Source of the DNA: Chamaecrista fasciculata
Taxonomy: Eukaryota; Streptophyta; Magnoliopsida; Fabales; Fabaceae
Length of the DNA: 64,000 nt
Reading direction: 5' to 3'
Assembly (NCBI GenBank): GCA_003254925.1
Contig: QANZ01003382.1
Coordinates: forward strand, 20,948 to 84,947
Program-made: the position numbers and the translations under genes
Part shown: piece by piece, positions 1 through 11,500 of the stretch
How positions within the stretch are numbered: the stretch's first letter is position 1
Layout of the letters: the number at the start of each line of letters is the position of its first letter
Notes under the pieces: generated by a model
What the model saw: only the letters and a program-made list of their open reading frames with translations
Databases searched by the model: none
Told to the model about the DNA's origin: nothing

Positions 1-134
1 AAACAAAGAGAATTTACCGAGAATTAGTGGTAGTTGAAGAATCCGTAAGCGAGAGGATTGGAAAACTCTTCTTGCTGAGTTCAGCTTTTTTCTGCGGATA
101 ATAAACTAATTAAAGGAAAGGAATAGGATAGAAC

Positions 135-570
135 TTTTGGCCAAAATAAAAAAGGTCAAAGCGCATTTTTGGTTCAATAACTTTTTCTCAGCTCTCAATT
201 TAGTCCCATAATTTTTGTTTTGTTATACTTTTGGTCTCATATATTTACAAAATGTTACAGATTTGATCCTGTATTATTTTTTATCCATATTGTTGTAAAA
301 AAGTTTCACCGCCAATCCCACCAAATCCAAAGATATGAAACTTATTTTGTACCTGATTCAATAATAGAGGACCAATTTTCAAACTTGGACAGAAAATTGG
401 GAAAATTTTTGCAACTTAACCTAAAGATGAGACTAAAAGTGTAATATGGGACAATATGCTACTTAAGCAAAAGATATGAAATTCAAAATGTAATAAAAGA
501 AGTTAGGAACCAAATCAAAACATGAGTAAAAGTTATTAAACAAAAAATACACTTTGGCCAAAAAAAAAAA
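135..570. mobile_element. MULE-type MITE (foldback), family GGCC-AAAGTG
   Basis: A foldback element whose two halves are inverted copies (TTGGCCAAA near the left end, ACTTTGGCCAAA at the right end). It is flanked by a perfect 11-bp direct repeat, TAGGATAGAAC, at 124-134 and 571-581. A target duplication of 9-11 bp fits Mutator-like transposons. No coding capacity. Three other members with the same GGCYWAAGTG tip are at 12072, 57125 and 62150. Confidence 0.7.
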
Positions 571-755
571 TAGGATAGAACAATATTTTGTGAGTTTTCG
601 TGACATCCACTAGTTTTTCATCATCATATTCATATGTAAGATGACTCAGCAGTTTGGGAAAGGATAAATAGATATTTTGCTTCGGTCTCTTGGCTGTCCT
701 CTTTTCCTAATTCTAATGTTAAAGCTTTGTCCATTTAAAGATGGTTCTGATCAGA

Positions 756-1111
756 GTTGGCAACCGTACTAATTTTAACTCAAAATTTTACATTAATTAT
801 CGATTTTGTTCTTAATTTATATTTGCAGTAAATTTTATGTTCAATGTTTCATATTTCTGTCAATTTTATCATTTGCTCGTACTTTAGTCAAATATTAATG
901 ACATAATTTACCTGACTAATGATATGTAATGTAAAATTGATAGAAAAAAAAACTCAAACTCTAACTCAGATTAAAAAAACATGATGCAGTTTGTCATTAA
1001 TTTATTGAACGAAGTTAACCATAGGACAAAATTGACCAAAATGTAAAGCATTGGGGACGAAATTGACAGTTGGTGTAAAATTTGGGGACGAAATTAATAC
1101 TTTTGCCATCT
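756..1111. mobile_element. foldback MITE, family GGCAAAAGTACTAATTT
   Basis: Left end GTTGGCAACCGTACTAATTT matches the reverse complement of the right end (AAATTAATACTTTTGCCATC). The interior is non-coding, with alternating 'aaattgac..aaaatgt' blocks seen also at 29735-31755 and 55824-56223. No convincing target duplication, so the ends are approximate. Confidence 0.55.
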
Positions 1112-1146
1112 ACAGTTTTGTTGTAAATACTAAATAGTGATGCTAG

Positions 1147-1724
1147 CAATGTTGTTAAAATTAGACCGGACGGTCCGACAGGTTAAACCATCAACCAGCC
1201 ACTAAAACGAGTTAGTTTAACTTAAAACCCAAATTAGAAGTTAGATCAGATTGGACCGGCCAGAACTAGTGAACTGACGATCCAACCGCTAAACCGGTGG
1301 GTCCAACCGCTCATCAATTTTTTTTTTATAATTTCACATTTTAACTTTTAAATAAAAAAAATTAATGAAATCAGATCTAAAACTCACTTCATTTATTTTA
1401 TTTTATAAAAAAAATTGTTTGATTTGCATAAAATTTATTAGATTTAAAAATCTATCTAGTTGTATACGTGTTATGTTATGTTTATTTTATGTCTTTGTAT
1501 TATACTTGTAACATACTCTATTTCAGTTTAACAAAAAAAATAGAAATGTTAAATTATTAATTTTAATTGTGTGTATATAATGTTTATAATTTATAAATAA
1601 AAATAATTAATATTTATTATTTATTGTATCATCTAGTTCAATCGATGGTTTAACCGGTTAAACCGATCAAACCATGAACCGAACACTTGTCCGAGTCATT
1701 AAACAGTTCGGTCCTAACAACACT
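1147..1724. mobile_element. non-autonomous TIR element, ACCGG-rich family, copy 1
   Basis: Element of 578 bp with imperfect terminal inverted repeats (ATGTTGTTA left, TAACAACACT right). The ends are rich in GGTCC/ACCGG. A perfect 9-bp direct repeat, TGATGCTAG, flanks it at 1138-1146 and 1725-1733. The interior is AT-rich with no ORF. The 9-bp duplication suggests a Mutator-like origin. A younger relative lies at 13617-14155. Confidence 0.65.
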
Positions 1725-1798
1725 TGATGCTAGTATGCTAGCTATATTGCGCCCCTCTCATTTTGAAGCTATGTGATAATGTTGTGAATGCTCGAGGT

Positions 1799-2293
1799 AA
1801 CCTACTATTTGGTCCCTGTATTTTTGGAATAGACTATTTGGTCCCTCAAAAATTAAAAATATCAACTCACTAGTCCTTGTTGCCTATCTCTGTTACTAAC
1901 ACTGATTATTTGGTCGTTAAATGCACATGTAACACGTTAAATGCCACATATTTAACTATTTGAGACCACCTAGGGTTTGAGATTTGGGAATGATTCAATA
2001 GTTTATGCCTTATGGAAGCTTCACATGTAATATAAATTCTTGGGTCTGACTTAATTTTAGGCCGGTTTAATTGTGTTTGTTTGTCCGATTTAGTTGGTTT
2101 AGGTGATTAGGATGTCAAAGTGGCCTTTAACGTTGTCATGTAAGCATTTAATCTCTGATAGTTGACCACTATGATCAATGAGGAACTAAATAGTTGACGA
2201 TTATAATAAATGAGGAACTGAGTAGTCTATTACAATAAACGAGGGACCAAGCCATTGATTCAGTAAAAAAGGGTGAACAAAATAGTAGGTTTT
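1799..2293. mobile_element. foldback repeat (TTTGGTCCCT type)
   Basis: The left end AACCTACTATTTGGTCCCT recurs inverted at the right end (AAATAGTAGGTTTTC). The inverted arms carry repeated 'atttggtccctc' blocks. No ORF and no clear target duplication; ends approximate. Confidence 0.5.
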
Positions 2294-2459
2294 CTCTGAA
2301 TACTGCCTGGGCCGATCAATTTGCAAGGATCTTTTGCTTATAGGCTTGTTTTAAATTTTATTCTAAAATATTCTGAATGATGAACCAAAAATATTTTATG
2401 AATGATTTTGACCTAAAATTATTAATTTCAAGATAAGTGAAAATCTTCTAATTATTTAT

Positions 2460-2740
2460 TTGAGATAAAAATGGGAGAGAAAACAAGATAATATGCTCAT
2501 GAATCCATACATAAAATAATATAATTATAATATTATATATATATATATATACTATTATATATATATATGGGGACCTTTCTATATCAGTGTTTTAAAATTA
2601 TAGTATAAAATAAATTATTTTAAGTATAATACGTCAAAATATATATAAACAAAAATAAAAATTGATCCCCGCGTTCTCCAAAATAAAACGCGGGGAATAT
2701 AATACATATTATCTTGTTTTCTCTCCATTTCACTATTTTA
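2460..2740. repeat. inverted repeat with GC-rich hairpin, and TA-rich run
   Basis: GAGAGAAAACAAGATAATAT at about 2474-2494 returns inverted at 2708-2728. Between them are a TA dinucleotide run (about 2530-2568) and a perfect 10-bp stem at 2666-2675/2687-2696 (TCCCCGCGTT) in otherwise AT-rich DNA. The arrangement resembles a MITE, but I see no convincing target duplication. Confidence 0.4.
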
Positions 2741-2929
2741 TTTTAATTTAAATATAATACATAAATTTTAGGAAAATAAAAAAGCATCCCTATGTTCATT
2801 AATCATTATACCCCACGTTCATGTTCAACTGTATAATAAAACCTCATCTCACATCCATGTTTATCATTTTAATCCAAATATAATACATGCACATAATACA
2901 AAAATAAAAAAAATCATCCCATGTTCATT

Positions 2930-4045
2930 ACAAAACTTTATCCCACGTTCGTACTTGGAGGTCCAGAGCAACAATAGATGAATCACAGAAAAACAACAGA
3001 TAAACAACAATAAAATATTACCGAAGTAAATAACAACAATTAAACAAGATGAAAGAATAACTCTTGGGAAGTTCTCGTTAGGGAAGAAGTAAAGCGCTAA
3101 GAATAAGCACTGGTAAGACAAGAGAACTTAGTGCAAAGGTAAATGAAAGTATGTTCGTAAGAGCTCAAATGGGAAATCTCTCAGACTCAGAAATGTTCAA
3201 CCCCTTCTCTGAAAGGTGAGGGGGCTATTTATAGAGGTGACTAACAATGACGGTTATGCTGAACAATGATGCTGAACGTGAAGCAGCATGGGGAACATGG
3301 GGAACATGGTTCCGTAAAATACGGAAAGTGGGCAAATGGTGAAGGTGGGACGCAAGATGCGGGAAAGTGGGAAGATGAGAGTGAGGTAACCGTCAGTTCA
3401 TGGGCCTGATGGGAGAAGGTGACGTGGACATAAGGTAACCGTCAACTCAAAGGAGTTGATGCGGGAAGATGACGTGGGCATCTTGGCAAGTAAGGCGAGA
3501 AGGTCTGAGCTCAAAAGAACATCACTTCATTTACTAAAGACTAAGTTCTTACCTTGCTTACTCAAAGCGATCGTGGTCAAGCACGAAGAAGCCTTTACTT
3601 CAATCCTACCAAGCCACATCCTAGGATTGTTCCCGGAGAAGGAGGGAGGATGCGTCTCCCTACCTTCACAACATTCCCTACCTTGTCTAAGTAAGGATGT
3701 TGCGGGTGGCACGTGGCCTATGTCAAGCTTACATAAGGTGTCTTGCTCTTATACACTTAGACATCTCTTAGACACCTTGGAGGCGGAGCCTTGGAGGCGA
3801 AGCTTTGTAAGCGAAGCCTTGTAGGCGGAGCCCTGTAGGCGAAGCTTTGTAAGCGAAGCCTTGGAGGCGAAACCTTGGATGCGAAGCCTTGTAGGCGAAG
3901 CCTTGGAGGCGTAGCCTTGGAGGCGAAGCCTTGTAGGCGAAGCCTTGGAGGCGTAGTCTTGGAGGCGTAGCCTTGGAGGCTATGCCTAAGAGGCGTAGTC
4001 TTGGAGGCGTAGCCTTGGAGGCTATGCCTAAGAGGCATCAAACTC
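2930..4045 (-). mobile_element. decayed solo or truncated LTR, minus orientation
   Basis: Read on the minus strand, this looks like an LTR: it opens near TGATGCCTCTTAGGC, has GC-richer U3 sequence with CACGTG at 3710, and a good TATA box (TATAAATAG at 3233-3225). A transcribed-looking stretch follows, ending near 2950. No gag or pol is attached, so it is a solo or truncated copy. ORFs read through it are repeat artefacts. Family unknown; the layout resembles gypsy LTRs. Confidence 0.45.
3771..4034. repeat. 14-bp minisatellite, about 19 units
   Basis: Tandem units of 14 bp with consensus AGCCTTGGAGGCGA and variants (TTGTAGGCG, TTGTAAGCG, CTATGCCTAAGAGG). Across unit junctions, AGGC and GCCT pair around a GAA or GTA triloop, so each unit can form a small hairpin. 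It lies at the upstream end of the LTR-like sequence. Confidence 0.85.
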
Positions 4046-6060
4046 TTGCTATGAAGGTACTCAATTAATTAATTTCCTTAATAATTAATTAATTATAAAA
4101 AATAGGAGCCATGTAGGAACAATCTACATGGCTTTAAATTTTTTTATGTTTAAAAATAACAATAAATTAAGTGAAGAAATTAGTATCCAAAGAAATCAAT
4201 TTATATATTTTTAATTAAATTATTTTAAATTTTACATACATATTTCCGTGTCCTAGTATATATAAAGCACGAGCACACAGTAACACATAAATATTATGCA
4301 AAATCGACGCACAGTGGAGGGGAAGACAAGTTTCACAAACTTCGCCTGAACTCATGGATTGGTCCCCAAAGATTTTGAGAATTTACAAACAAGTCTCTAG
4401 ACATATGATATCCAAGGACTAAAATGAAACTTTATAAAAAGTTCTTGGAGTCAAAACGTAATTTGGGAAAATATGGGAAAAATGAGAAAATTGCAGGTTA
4501 GTCCAAAATCTGAGAAATAATTCAATTTAGTCTCTATCAGATCTTAAACGAACACGATTTTGGATAAGTTTCTCAATAATCGAAATGCCTTTGTTGAATC
4601 ATTCCGTTATTCTTTCATTTGGATATGAAACTTAACTTATAATTCTCCAAAATATCTCAAAGAATGAACAAGAGAAAATATGAGAGATGAACAAGAGAAA
4701 CTTAACCTCTCATCTATCTCATACACACACACACGCCTCTCCTCCCCATTCTTCACTATTTTTGGTCCCTCACCAGTTGAGCTTTGATTTTTAAAGGAAA
4801 AAAATGCAGTTATTCTCTTTAATTAAAATTTAATTACAAATATATAGCCTCCTCAAGAAAAATTAATTGTTTTTAAAACCCTTCTCATCTAATAAAAAGT
4901 AAAAAAAAAAAAAACAATTTAATCCAATTTAAAAATTTTGTTAAAATTAAATGGGCTATTTGCAAAATTTTATAGCTCAATGAACTACTTACAATTAGAT
5001 CATAGTTATTGAAGGGAGGTATTTGTTTGTTTGATGATTAAGGAGGCTATTTAAAAATTAAAACTAGAGTACTAGACCATAATTTTTTTTGAAAAGAAAA
5101 TTGTTTGTTAGAATGATAATTGAGATAGCTATTTGAAGGCTACAACTAGATTATAATTGCTGTGCAATATATATTTGTATTTTATATGAATAAATCACAC
5201 GTTTTGTAGGAACAAAAAAATAATTATATGAGTCCAATTTATCTACTCTTATAGTGCAATATCATGTTGTAGTTAATTTTTGACCAAAGACTTCTTTATA
5301 GTGTTGCTGTTTTCCAATCGGTTGCATCATGTGGGGTAGGCATTCGTACTTGCAAAATATCCACACCTACCAATTTAGGAGCATGTCATATTTGAAAGTA
5401 TAATTTGACCAAGACTACAAAATTTAGGTTTATTCGATCAAAATTAATTGATATAATTTTTTATTTCATTGTTCAGTAAAAAAAAAACTAATATTTTTTT
5501 TTTAAAAAAAATAGTATATAGTTTTTCACCCATCACATATAGATATTAATTAACATCTATTATCATACAAATTAATTTATTAATGGCGTGTAGTAATTAC
5601 TAGAGTTCTAATTAGCTCTTTAAAAATTTAATAATTTTTAGTTTGATATCAATATTGATTTAAGGCTTTGAATAATATATAGGAGTTTGGTATATAACAA
5701 TAATGAATTAGTTGAGGAAAAATACATGCAAATTCAGTATAAATAAGTCCTATGTCACTATAAATTAGGTTAAGTAAAAAAAAAAAAAGAAATTATATAT
5801 TTATGACTTTAACTTTAATGCATGTTTGCTAGGAGACCCTACCTACCCGAAGCAAAAGTAGAAGGGAATTACATAATGATCGACAATAATCCAATATAAA
5901 AGGGAATCTAAATTTTAGAATTTATTGATAAAAAATATTAGTTAAAAAGAAAATGTTTATTTAAAACTAAATAAGTAAATTAAAAAGCAAGAGAGCATAA
6001 GTTAAGATTTCAAAAAAGGATTTAATAATATGGCAATAATGGATGAGACGGAAAGATTCA
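4046..6060. other. intergenic, AT-rich, no gene seen
   Basis: No coding sequence recognised. Contains short decayed foldback pieces at about 4360-4560 ('aggactaaaatgaaac' type), many homopolymer A/T runs, and a motif at about 4251 (CTAGTATATATA) resembling the end of the Helitron at 7806-7984 without its hairpin. Confidence 0.5.
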
Positions 6061-6106
6061 ACTATGAACTACTATGAAATGAAGAAAGTCCAACTACCAA
6101 AGTAGG

Positions 6107-6182
6107 CACGTGGTGGCGGCGAACTACTAACATACATCTATAAATAGCCAGCGAACTACTAACATACATCTATAAATAGCCA
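6107..6182 (+). promoter_or_regulatory. PKS promoter: G-box plus duplicated TATA box
   Basis: A G-box (CACGTG, 6107-6112) follows a CAACTACC MYB-like site at 6091. Then a perfect 32-bp tandem duplication (6119-6150 and 6151-6182) carries TATAAATA twice, at 6139-6146 and 6171-6178. The second TATA box lies about 90 bp before the start codon. A G-box with a MYB/H-box-like site near the TATA is typical of chalcone synthase family promoters; that functional reading is inference. Confidence 0.7.
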
Positions 6183-6269
6183 GCATTTGAGAAGTGTGCC
6201 TCATTCCAATTTCTAATATCAAATCCTCAAGATATAGAATTTGGAAACTACAACATCTAGCAAAAAAAA

Positions 6270-7521
6270 ATGGCTTACAATTTGGAATTGGAAGAGATAC
6301 GTGAAGCACAAAGAGCTCGTGGTCCAGCCACCATATTGGGTATTGGCACTGCCAACCCCACCAATTGTGTCTACCAGGATGATTTCACTGACTATTACTT
6401 CCGCGTTACCAATAGTCATCACCCCCAATTGAAAGCCAAATTGAAGCGCATTTGTAAGTATATTTATATTTGCCTATATCAATATAAATGTAAGTGACAC
6501 TATATTATACATATGTAAATGTGATTTTCCATCATTAATAGGTGAGAAGTCAATGATAAAGAAGCGTTACCTCCATCTCACAGAAGAGATGCTGAAAGAG
6601 AATCCAAATATAGCTGCTTATGAAGAACCGTCGTTAAATGCACGTCAAGACATTTTGGTCGAGGAAGTACCAAAGCTGGGTGAGAAAGCAGCATCAAAGG
6701 CTTTAAAGGAGTGGGGAAGGCCCAAGTCTGAAATCACTCATCTCATCGTTTGTGCCACATCGGGTGTTGACATGCCTGGTGCTGACTACCAACTCGTCAG
6801 ACTCTTAGGCCTTAACCCTTCAACCAAAAGATTCATGCTCTACCACCAAGGTTGCCATGCTGGTGGCACTGTACTTCGTCTTGCTAAAGATCTTGCTGAG
6901 AACAATGTCGGCGCACGAGTTTTAGTGGTCTGTTCTGAGATCACAGTGGTCACATTTCGTGGACCTCGTGAGACTCACTTGGACTCATTGGTTGGACAAG
7001 CACTGTTTGGGGATGGTGCTTCTTCTGTGGTTGTGGGGTGCGACCCTGACCCATCCACTGAACGACCACTATTTCACCTTGTGTCTGCCTCAGAAACAAT
7101 TCTTCCAAACTCAGAAGGTGCAATTGAGGGACACTTACGTGAAGTAGGACTTACTTTTCACCTCAAAGAAAACGTGCCTGACTTGATTGCAAATAACATT
7201 GGGAAAGCTTTGGAGGAAGCTTTCAAGCCAATTGGGATCAACGATTGGAACTCAGTGTTTTGGGTAGCTCATCCTGGTGGGCCTGCCATCTTGAATGAGA
7301 TAGAAGTCAAACTTGGTTTGAAAGAAGACAAACTAAGAGCCACAAAACACGTGTTAAGTGAGTATGGGAATATGTCAAGTGCATGTGTGTTGTTCATATT
7401 GGATGAGATGAGAAGAAGGTCCGCACAAGAGGGTAAAGCCCTCTTTTTGGATTTGGTCCAGGCCTCACTATGGAATGTCTTGTTTTGCATAGTGTTCCTA
7501 CTGAATTCGCCCATTAAGTAG
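6270..7521 (+). pseudogene. type III polyketide synthase (chalcone/stilbene synthase-like), 3' frameshift
   Basis: Enzymes of this family condense a CoA starter with malonyl-CoA units into chalcones or stilbenes in the cytosol. Exon 1 is 6270-6453 and exon 2 starts at 6542; the GT-AG intron splits a Cys codon (T/GT), the conserved family position. Catalytic residues are present: Cys166 (in MLYHQGC), His305 and Asn338, with gatekeepers Phe217 and Phe267. MLYHQGC and [11 protein letters not shown] are closer to stilbene synthases than to typical chalcone synthases. Cys166 is followed by His, where relatives have Phe or Tyr. After residue 361 about 28 bp are missing: the TTGEGLxWGV segment is gone and the frame shifts, so the GFGPG loop is read only in another frame (ending TAA 7515-7517). 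The observed frame gives an unrelated tail to TAG 7519-7521 (387 residues). Probably a recent pseudogene; substrate cannot be assigned. Confidence 0.9.
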
Positions 7522-7805
7522 ATACTTAATTCTTGTCACCACCAAATCAAATAAATTTGTTTCTTTTTTTTTTTTCCCCTTCAGATTCACACCAATTCCG
7601 TTAAAGGTGATATTTGTACCAAACCTAGCTCCTCTTTACTTTGTTTTTCCATTTTGATAAATTTTGTTTCTTTGTTCTATGGTTTCATGTTTCAACTTAT
7701 GGTGTTCTGAAACACTCAAATGTCATAACCCTATGGGTTTAATTCATATATATGGAATATATTATTTCAAAATTACTTCATTATTATTATAGGATATTTA
7801 TTATA

Positions 7806-7984
7806 TCTTATATTATATGGCTCCACCCCTTTCTGGTCGTCCACATTTTAAAACTATAGTACAAAATTAATAATAAGAGAAAAATTATTATTTGATCCCT
7901 TCTTTTTTACTATGTTAACGATTTAGTCCCTCCTTTATTTTATATACATATTTGCGTGCCCATTAGGGCACGCAAAGCCTCTAG
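7806..7984 (+). mobile_element. small non-autonomous Helitron
   Basis: Begins TCTTATATTATATGG after an A and ends CTAG before a T. A perfect 10-bp hairpin (TTGCGTGCCC, loop ATTA, 7952-7975) lies 5 bases before the terminal CTAG (7981-7984). A 5' TC, a 3' hairpin plus CTRR, and A|T insertion are Helitron hallmarks. At 179 bp it can only be a non-autonomous derivative. The 5' end is less certain than the 3' end. Confidence 0.55.
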
Positions 7985-8584
7985 TATATATGTATATATC
8001 TTGTCTTTCATTTTTAACTTTCTTAATTTTCTACGTCGTCATCCGTATGCTATTTTAATTTTACTAGCTGAAAAGAAATAATTATTGTTGGGACTTGAGC
8101 ATCTTGTGTAAAATATAAAATATATAGAGTAGCGCCTAACAATTGGATTTGAAAACTTATAGACCCTATTTGATAAATGTTCGGCTAAAATAAATTTGGA
8201 CATTAAAAATGTAATATTATTATATTGTTCATCCTTGAAGTCCCCACAAAAAAAGTTGAAGAAACATGGTCATTTTACACACAAGAGACCACAAAGTAAG
8301 AGCTTTGAAGCACAAGAAATCAACTCTAATTTATAGCCTCTTGGGAGGATTTGCCTGTTGGTATTTGGTGCGGTTAAATTTCCTTAGCAATTTTTTGGTC
8401 CAAATAGCTTACAAAGTTTCTTTGCCATACGGGGCTTCAAAAGATGCATACCCTCATCCCAAACAAGACGTATACTACTTGAATTTTGAAGAATAACTTA
8501 TGAGCAAAAGAATGATTGATCAACTTAAAACTGCTTTTACAAGACAGAATGAAAAACAATCAATGGACTCCAGAATTCTGGAAG
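7985..8584. other. intergenic between PKS gene and zinc-knuckle gene
   Basis: No recognisable gene. A 76-codon open frame at 8266-8496 (+) starts with ATG but matches nothing I know. The last part (about 8500-8584) is probably the 3' UTR of the minus-strand zinc-knuckle gene. Confidence 0.5.
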
Positions 8585-11500
8585 TCACCACCAGTCATAT
8601 CTCGGTAAATTGCTGTTAGAGTTGCCAAATCTTGACGCTGAGAATCTATGCTGAAAAGACCTGGCTGATCCTTGTGATCTTGAGGATCCACCATTAAAAG
8701 GATAAATTATATTGGCATTTCTACTAGATGGTGTAGCGGGAGACATCCATCTGTTTTTGAACTTCGGCGAATAGAATTCTCCAGGATCCTCGGTCACCCA
8801 ACGATCTCTGTGATGCGATTTTTCTTTGAACTTAGGAGTAGAGAGCTCTCTGGGATCCTCATTCATCCAACGACCTCTTCGCTTTGATTTCTTGGACGTG
8901 GACACACCTCGGTCTTTGAACTTTGGAGAAGAGTACTCTTCAGGATCCTCAGCTGTCCAACCACCTCGCCGTTTTGATTTCTTGGGAGTAGTTAAACCTA
9001 CATCTTCAGTACGTGCCTTTTTCTTCTTGCGAGCCTTACCCATATCAGGAGGAGCAGACTTAGATCCTAAGTAGTCTTTCTCTTTATAAGATCTTGGAGA
9101 TTTTGTGTTTGATAAATCACGGTTTCTCTTCTGTGCCTGAGGAAGCTCAACACAACAGACATAGAAACTACTTATGAGGAGGTGAAAGAGATGACAATTA
9201 TTCTACATGGAAACTTAACGAAAGAGATAGTGAATACAGAAAAGATTCAACATCTAAAACAATTTTAGTAGCAGAAATATATATCCCAAAAGTACCTTGG
9301 CCAAATTGGTACATTCCCGAGCAAAATGTCCTTCCTTGCCGCACTTAAAGCATGAATTAGGTGTGGCAGCATCAGTGAACTCTCCACGTAACTTCAAACA
9401 TGCCTGCATCAGTTTATTCTCACACTTATTTGTGCTATTATTTAAAAACAATATATCACAATTCACCAGAGATCTCTCAAACACAAGCAATCTTTTGAAA
9501 ATAAAAATTTAAAAGGAAGATAATCAATTATTTATAGGTCAAAACTTCACTTTAGTCCTCGAATTATAGGGTGATGTCCATTTTGGTCCTCAACTTTTTT
9601 TTGTTCCGTTTTTGTCATCAAACTTTCCCATTTGTCTAATCATTGGTCCAAAACATGATTCCATCTGGTTTATACCGTTATCTCTAAGCTAGACCTTAGA
9701 CTTGGACGATTTCTCTCTTATATGTCCTAATAAGTGAGTTTAAACATAGAGATAAAAATATTTCTTAGAAAAAAATAATTAATCACTAGTTTGTGACTAA
9801 GGCGAAATATTTATCTATCTCAGCTGTCTAGATCAGAGACAAAACAAGACAAAATCATGTTTCGAACTAATGGTAGAACAAATGGAAAAGTTTGAGGACC
9901 ACAATGAAATTCCCCTTATAGTTCAAGGACCAAAATGAGGTTCTGACCATTATTTATATGATAAATGGCAGAACTTGATGGCCAGAAACAAGAAGTAGCA
10001 AGTAAATATTGAATAATACCTAGCAGCTAATTAGAAATGAAACTAATAGCAGGATGAATCAAGAGCATAATATGGAAATTCAAAAACAGTAGTTTGACTT
10101 GACTATGACAATTATGCACTTCTGGTGCTGATTAGCCTAAGACTACAAATTGAATACCTATAAAAGAAAAACAACCATTTTTAAAAAGAAGAGACATCAG
10201 TTTTATGAAATCAACTTAAAGAATCTATAACAGATTTAACTTAAAAAAAACATTTTATGATTTATACGAATTATGAAAATGTCAGATATCAACAGAAATT
10301 ACCCAATGAATGAGAATCTAAATTACACTAAAAAACAACTGAACTAATAAAAGTCGAACCATTAAACAAAACTTACCAAACCATTATGACCCAATTGACC
10401 ACATTTGTAACAAGAAAGTTCCCATTTTGTTGCATCATCAGAAGTGACACAACATAAGTGGCCAAATCCTTTGCAGACATAACATTGTATTTCCTGAATA
10501 AACAAACGAAAGAAGCAAGCATTATAAAACAATGTAGCATCTACTAATTTATGCAAACTTCAACTGAAAATCTCTTACAAAGTAAACAGCAACAGAGAAA
10601 AAAAAAAACAGAAAGCAAAATGACATGGAACAGAACAACCTTGAGATCATCCAATGAATAATCATTAGTGCATGAAAACATATCATGCCCAGAATTTCCA
10701 CACTTCAAACAAACAGCCAAGATTTTAGACCCACCAGTGTGCTTCTCTGGACAGTTTTTTGGGCGGTGACCACCCTTCTTGCAGATAAAGCAGTCTCGTC
10801 CCTACAAATTTGGAGGGAATCTTGATATATCAAATAAAAACAAGAGTATTAGCACTAACACTCCCATTCACACATCTATCCAATCTTGTATATTGTATAC
10901 ACAGATCAATCAAACAGTAACAACAGGTAAGAACTACCCACTAATTAACCAAATATATAAACAGAGAACAACCATACATACTTTGATACATTGTTTTGCA
11001 GCATGCTCCAAACTTCCACATACAAAGCATGGTTTCTTGCGCTTAACTGCTTTACAGTTAACTGCATTATGACCTACTTCGCCACAATTAAAGCATGCTC
11101 CCCAACTACTATCTGGAGGATCAAAATACCTTGGACCCCGCTGGAAGAATAAAAACAAATAGATGCATACCCAATAAGCTACAGTCTACGACATTACCCT
11201 GAAAATGACATTTTAGAAGGAATATTTCAAACTCACAAGGAGCTTTCGCAGAACCATATTGTCACCCATCTGCACTGTACTTGCTTCTGTGGATTCATTT
11301 GTCTCATTAGGTTTAATTGTTTCTACTGTCTCTTGCTCTTCTGCTACAGTAACCTGAAAAAAAAAATGTGGAAAATATTAAGTCTTCGGAAAAACAAAAG
11401 ACAATAAACCCAATTCACTATGAATCGAAATTTAGCTTGGACAATTTAAGCTCTTCAACTTCCAATTGCAATCAGAAACATGCAAAATACGAAATAACAC

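Noticed and set aside
220..444. Short open frame of 74 codons
   Set aside because: Lies in a MITE, starts with TTG, no family resemblance.
3757..4041. 94-codon minus-strand frame with repeats such as LQGFASKATPPRL
   Set aside because: It is a translation of the 14-bp minisatellite; period and bias come from the repeat.
8266..8496. 76-codon frame near the PKS gene
   Set aside because: ATG start but no recognisable domain, no promoter or splice context; left as unassigned.
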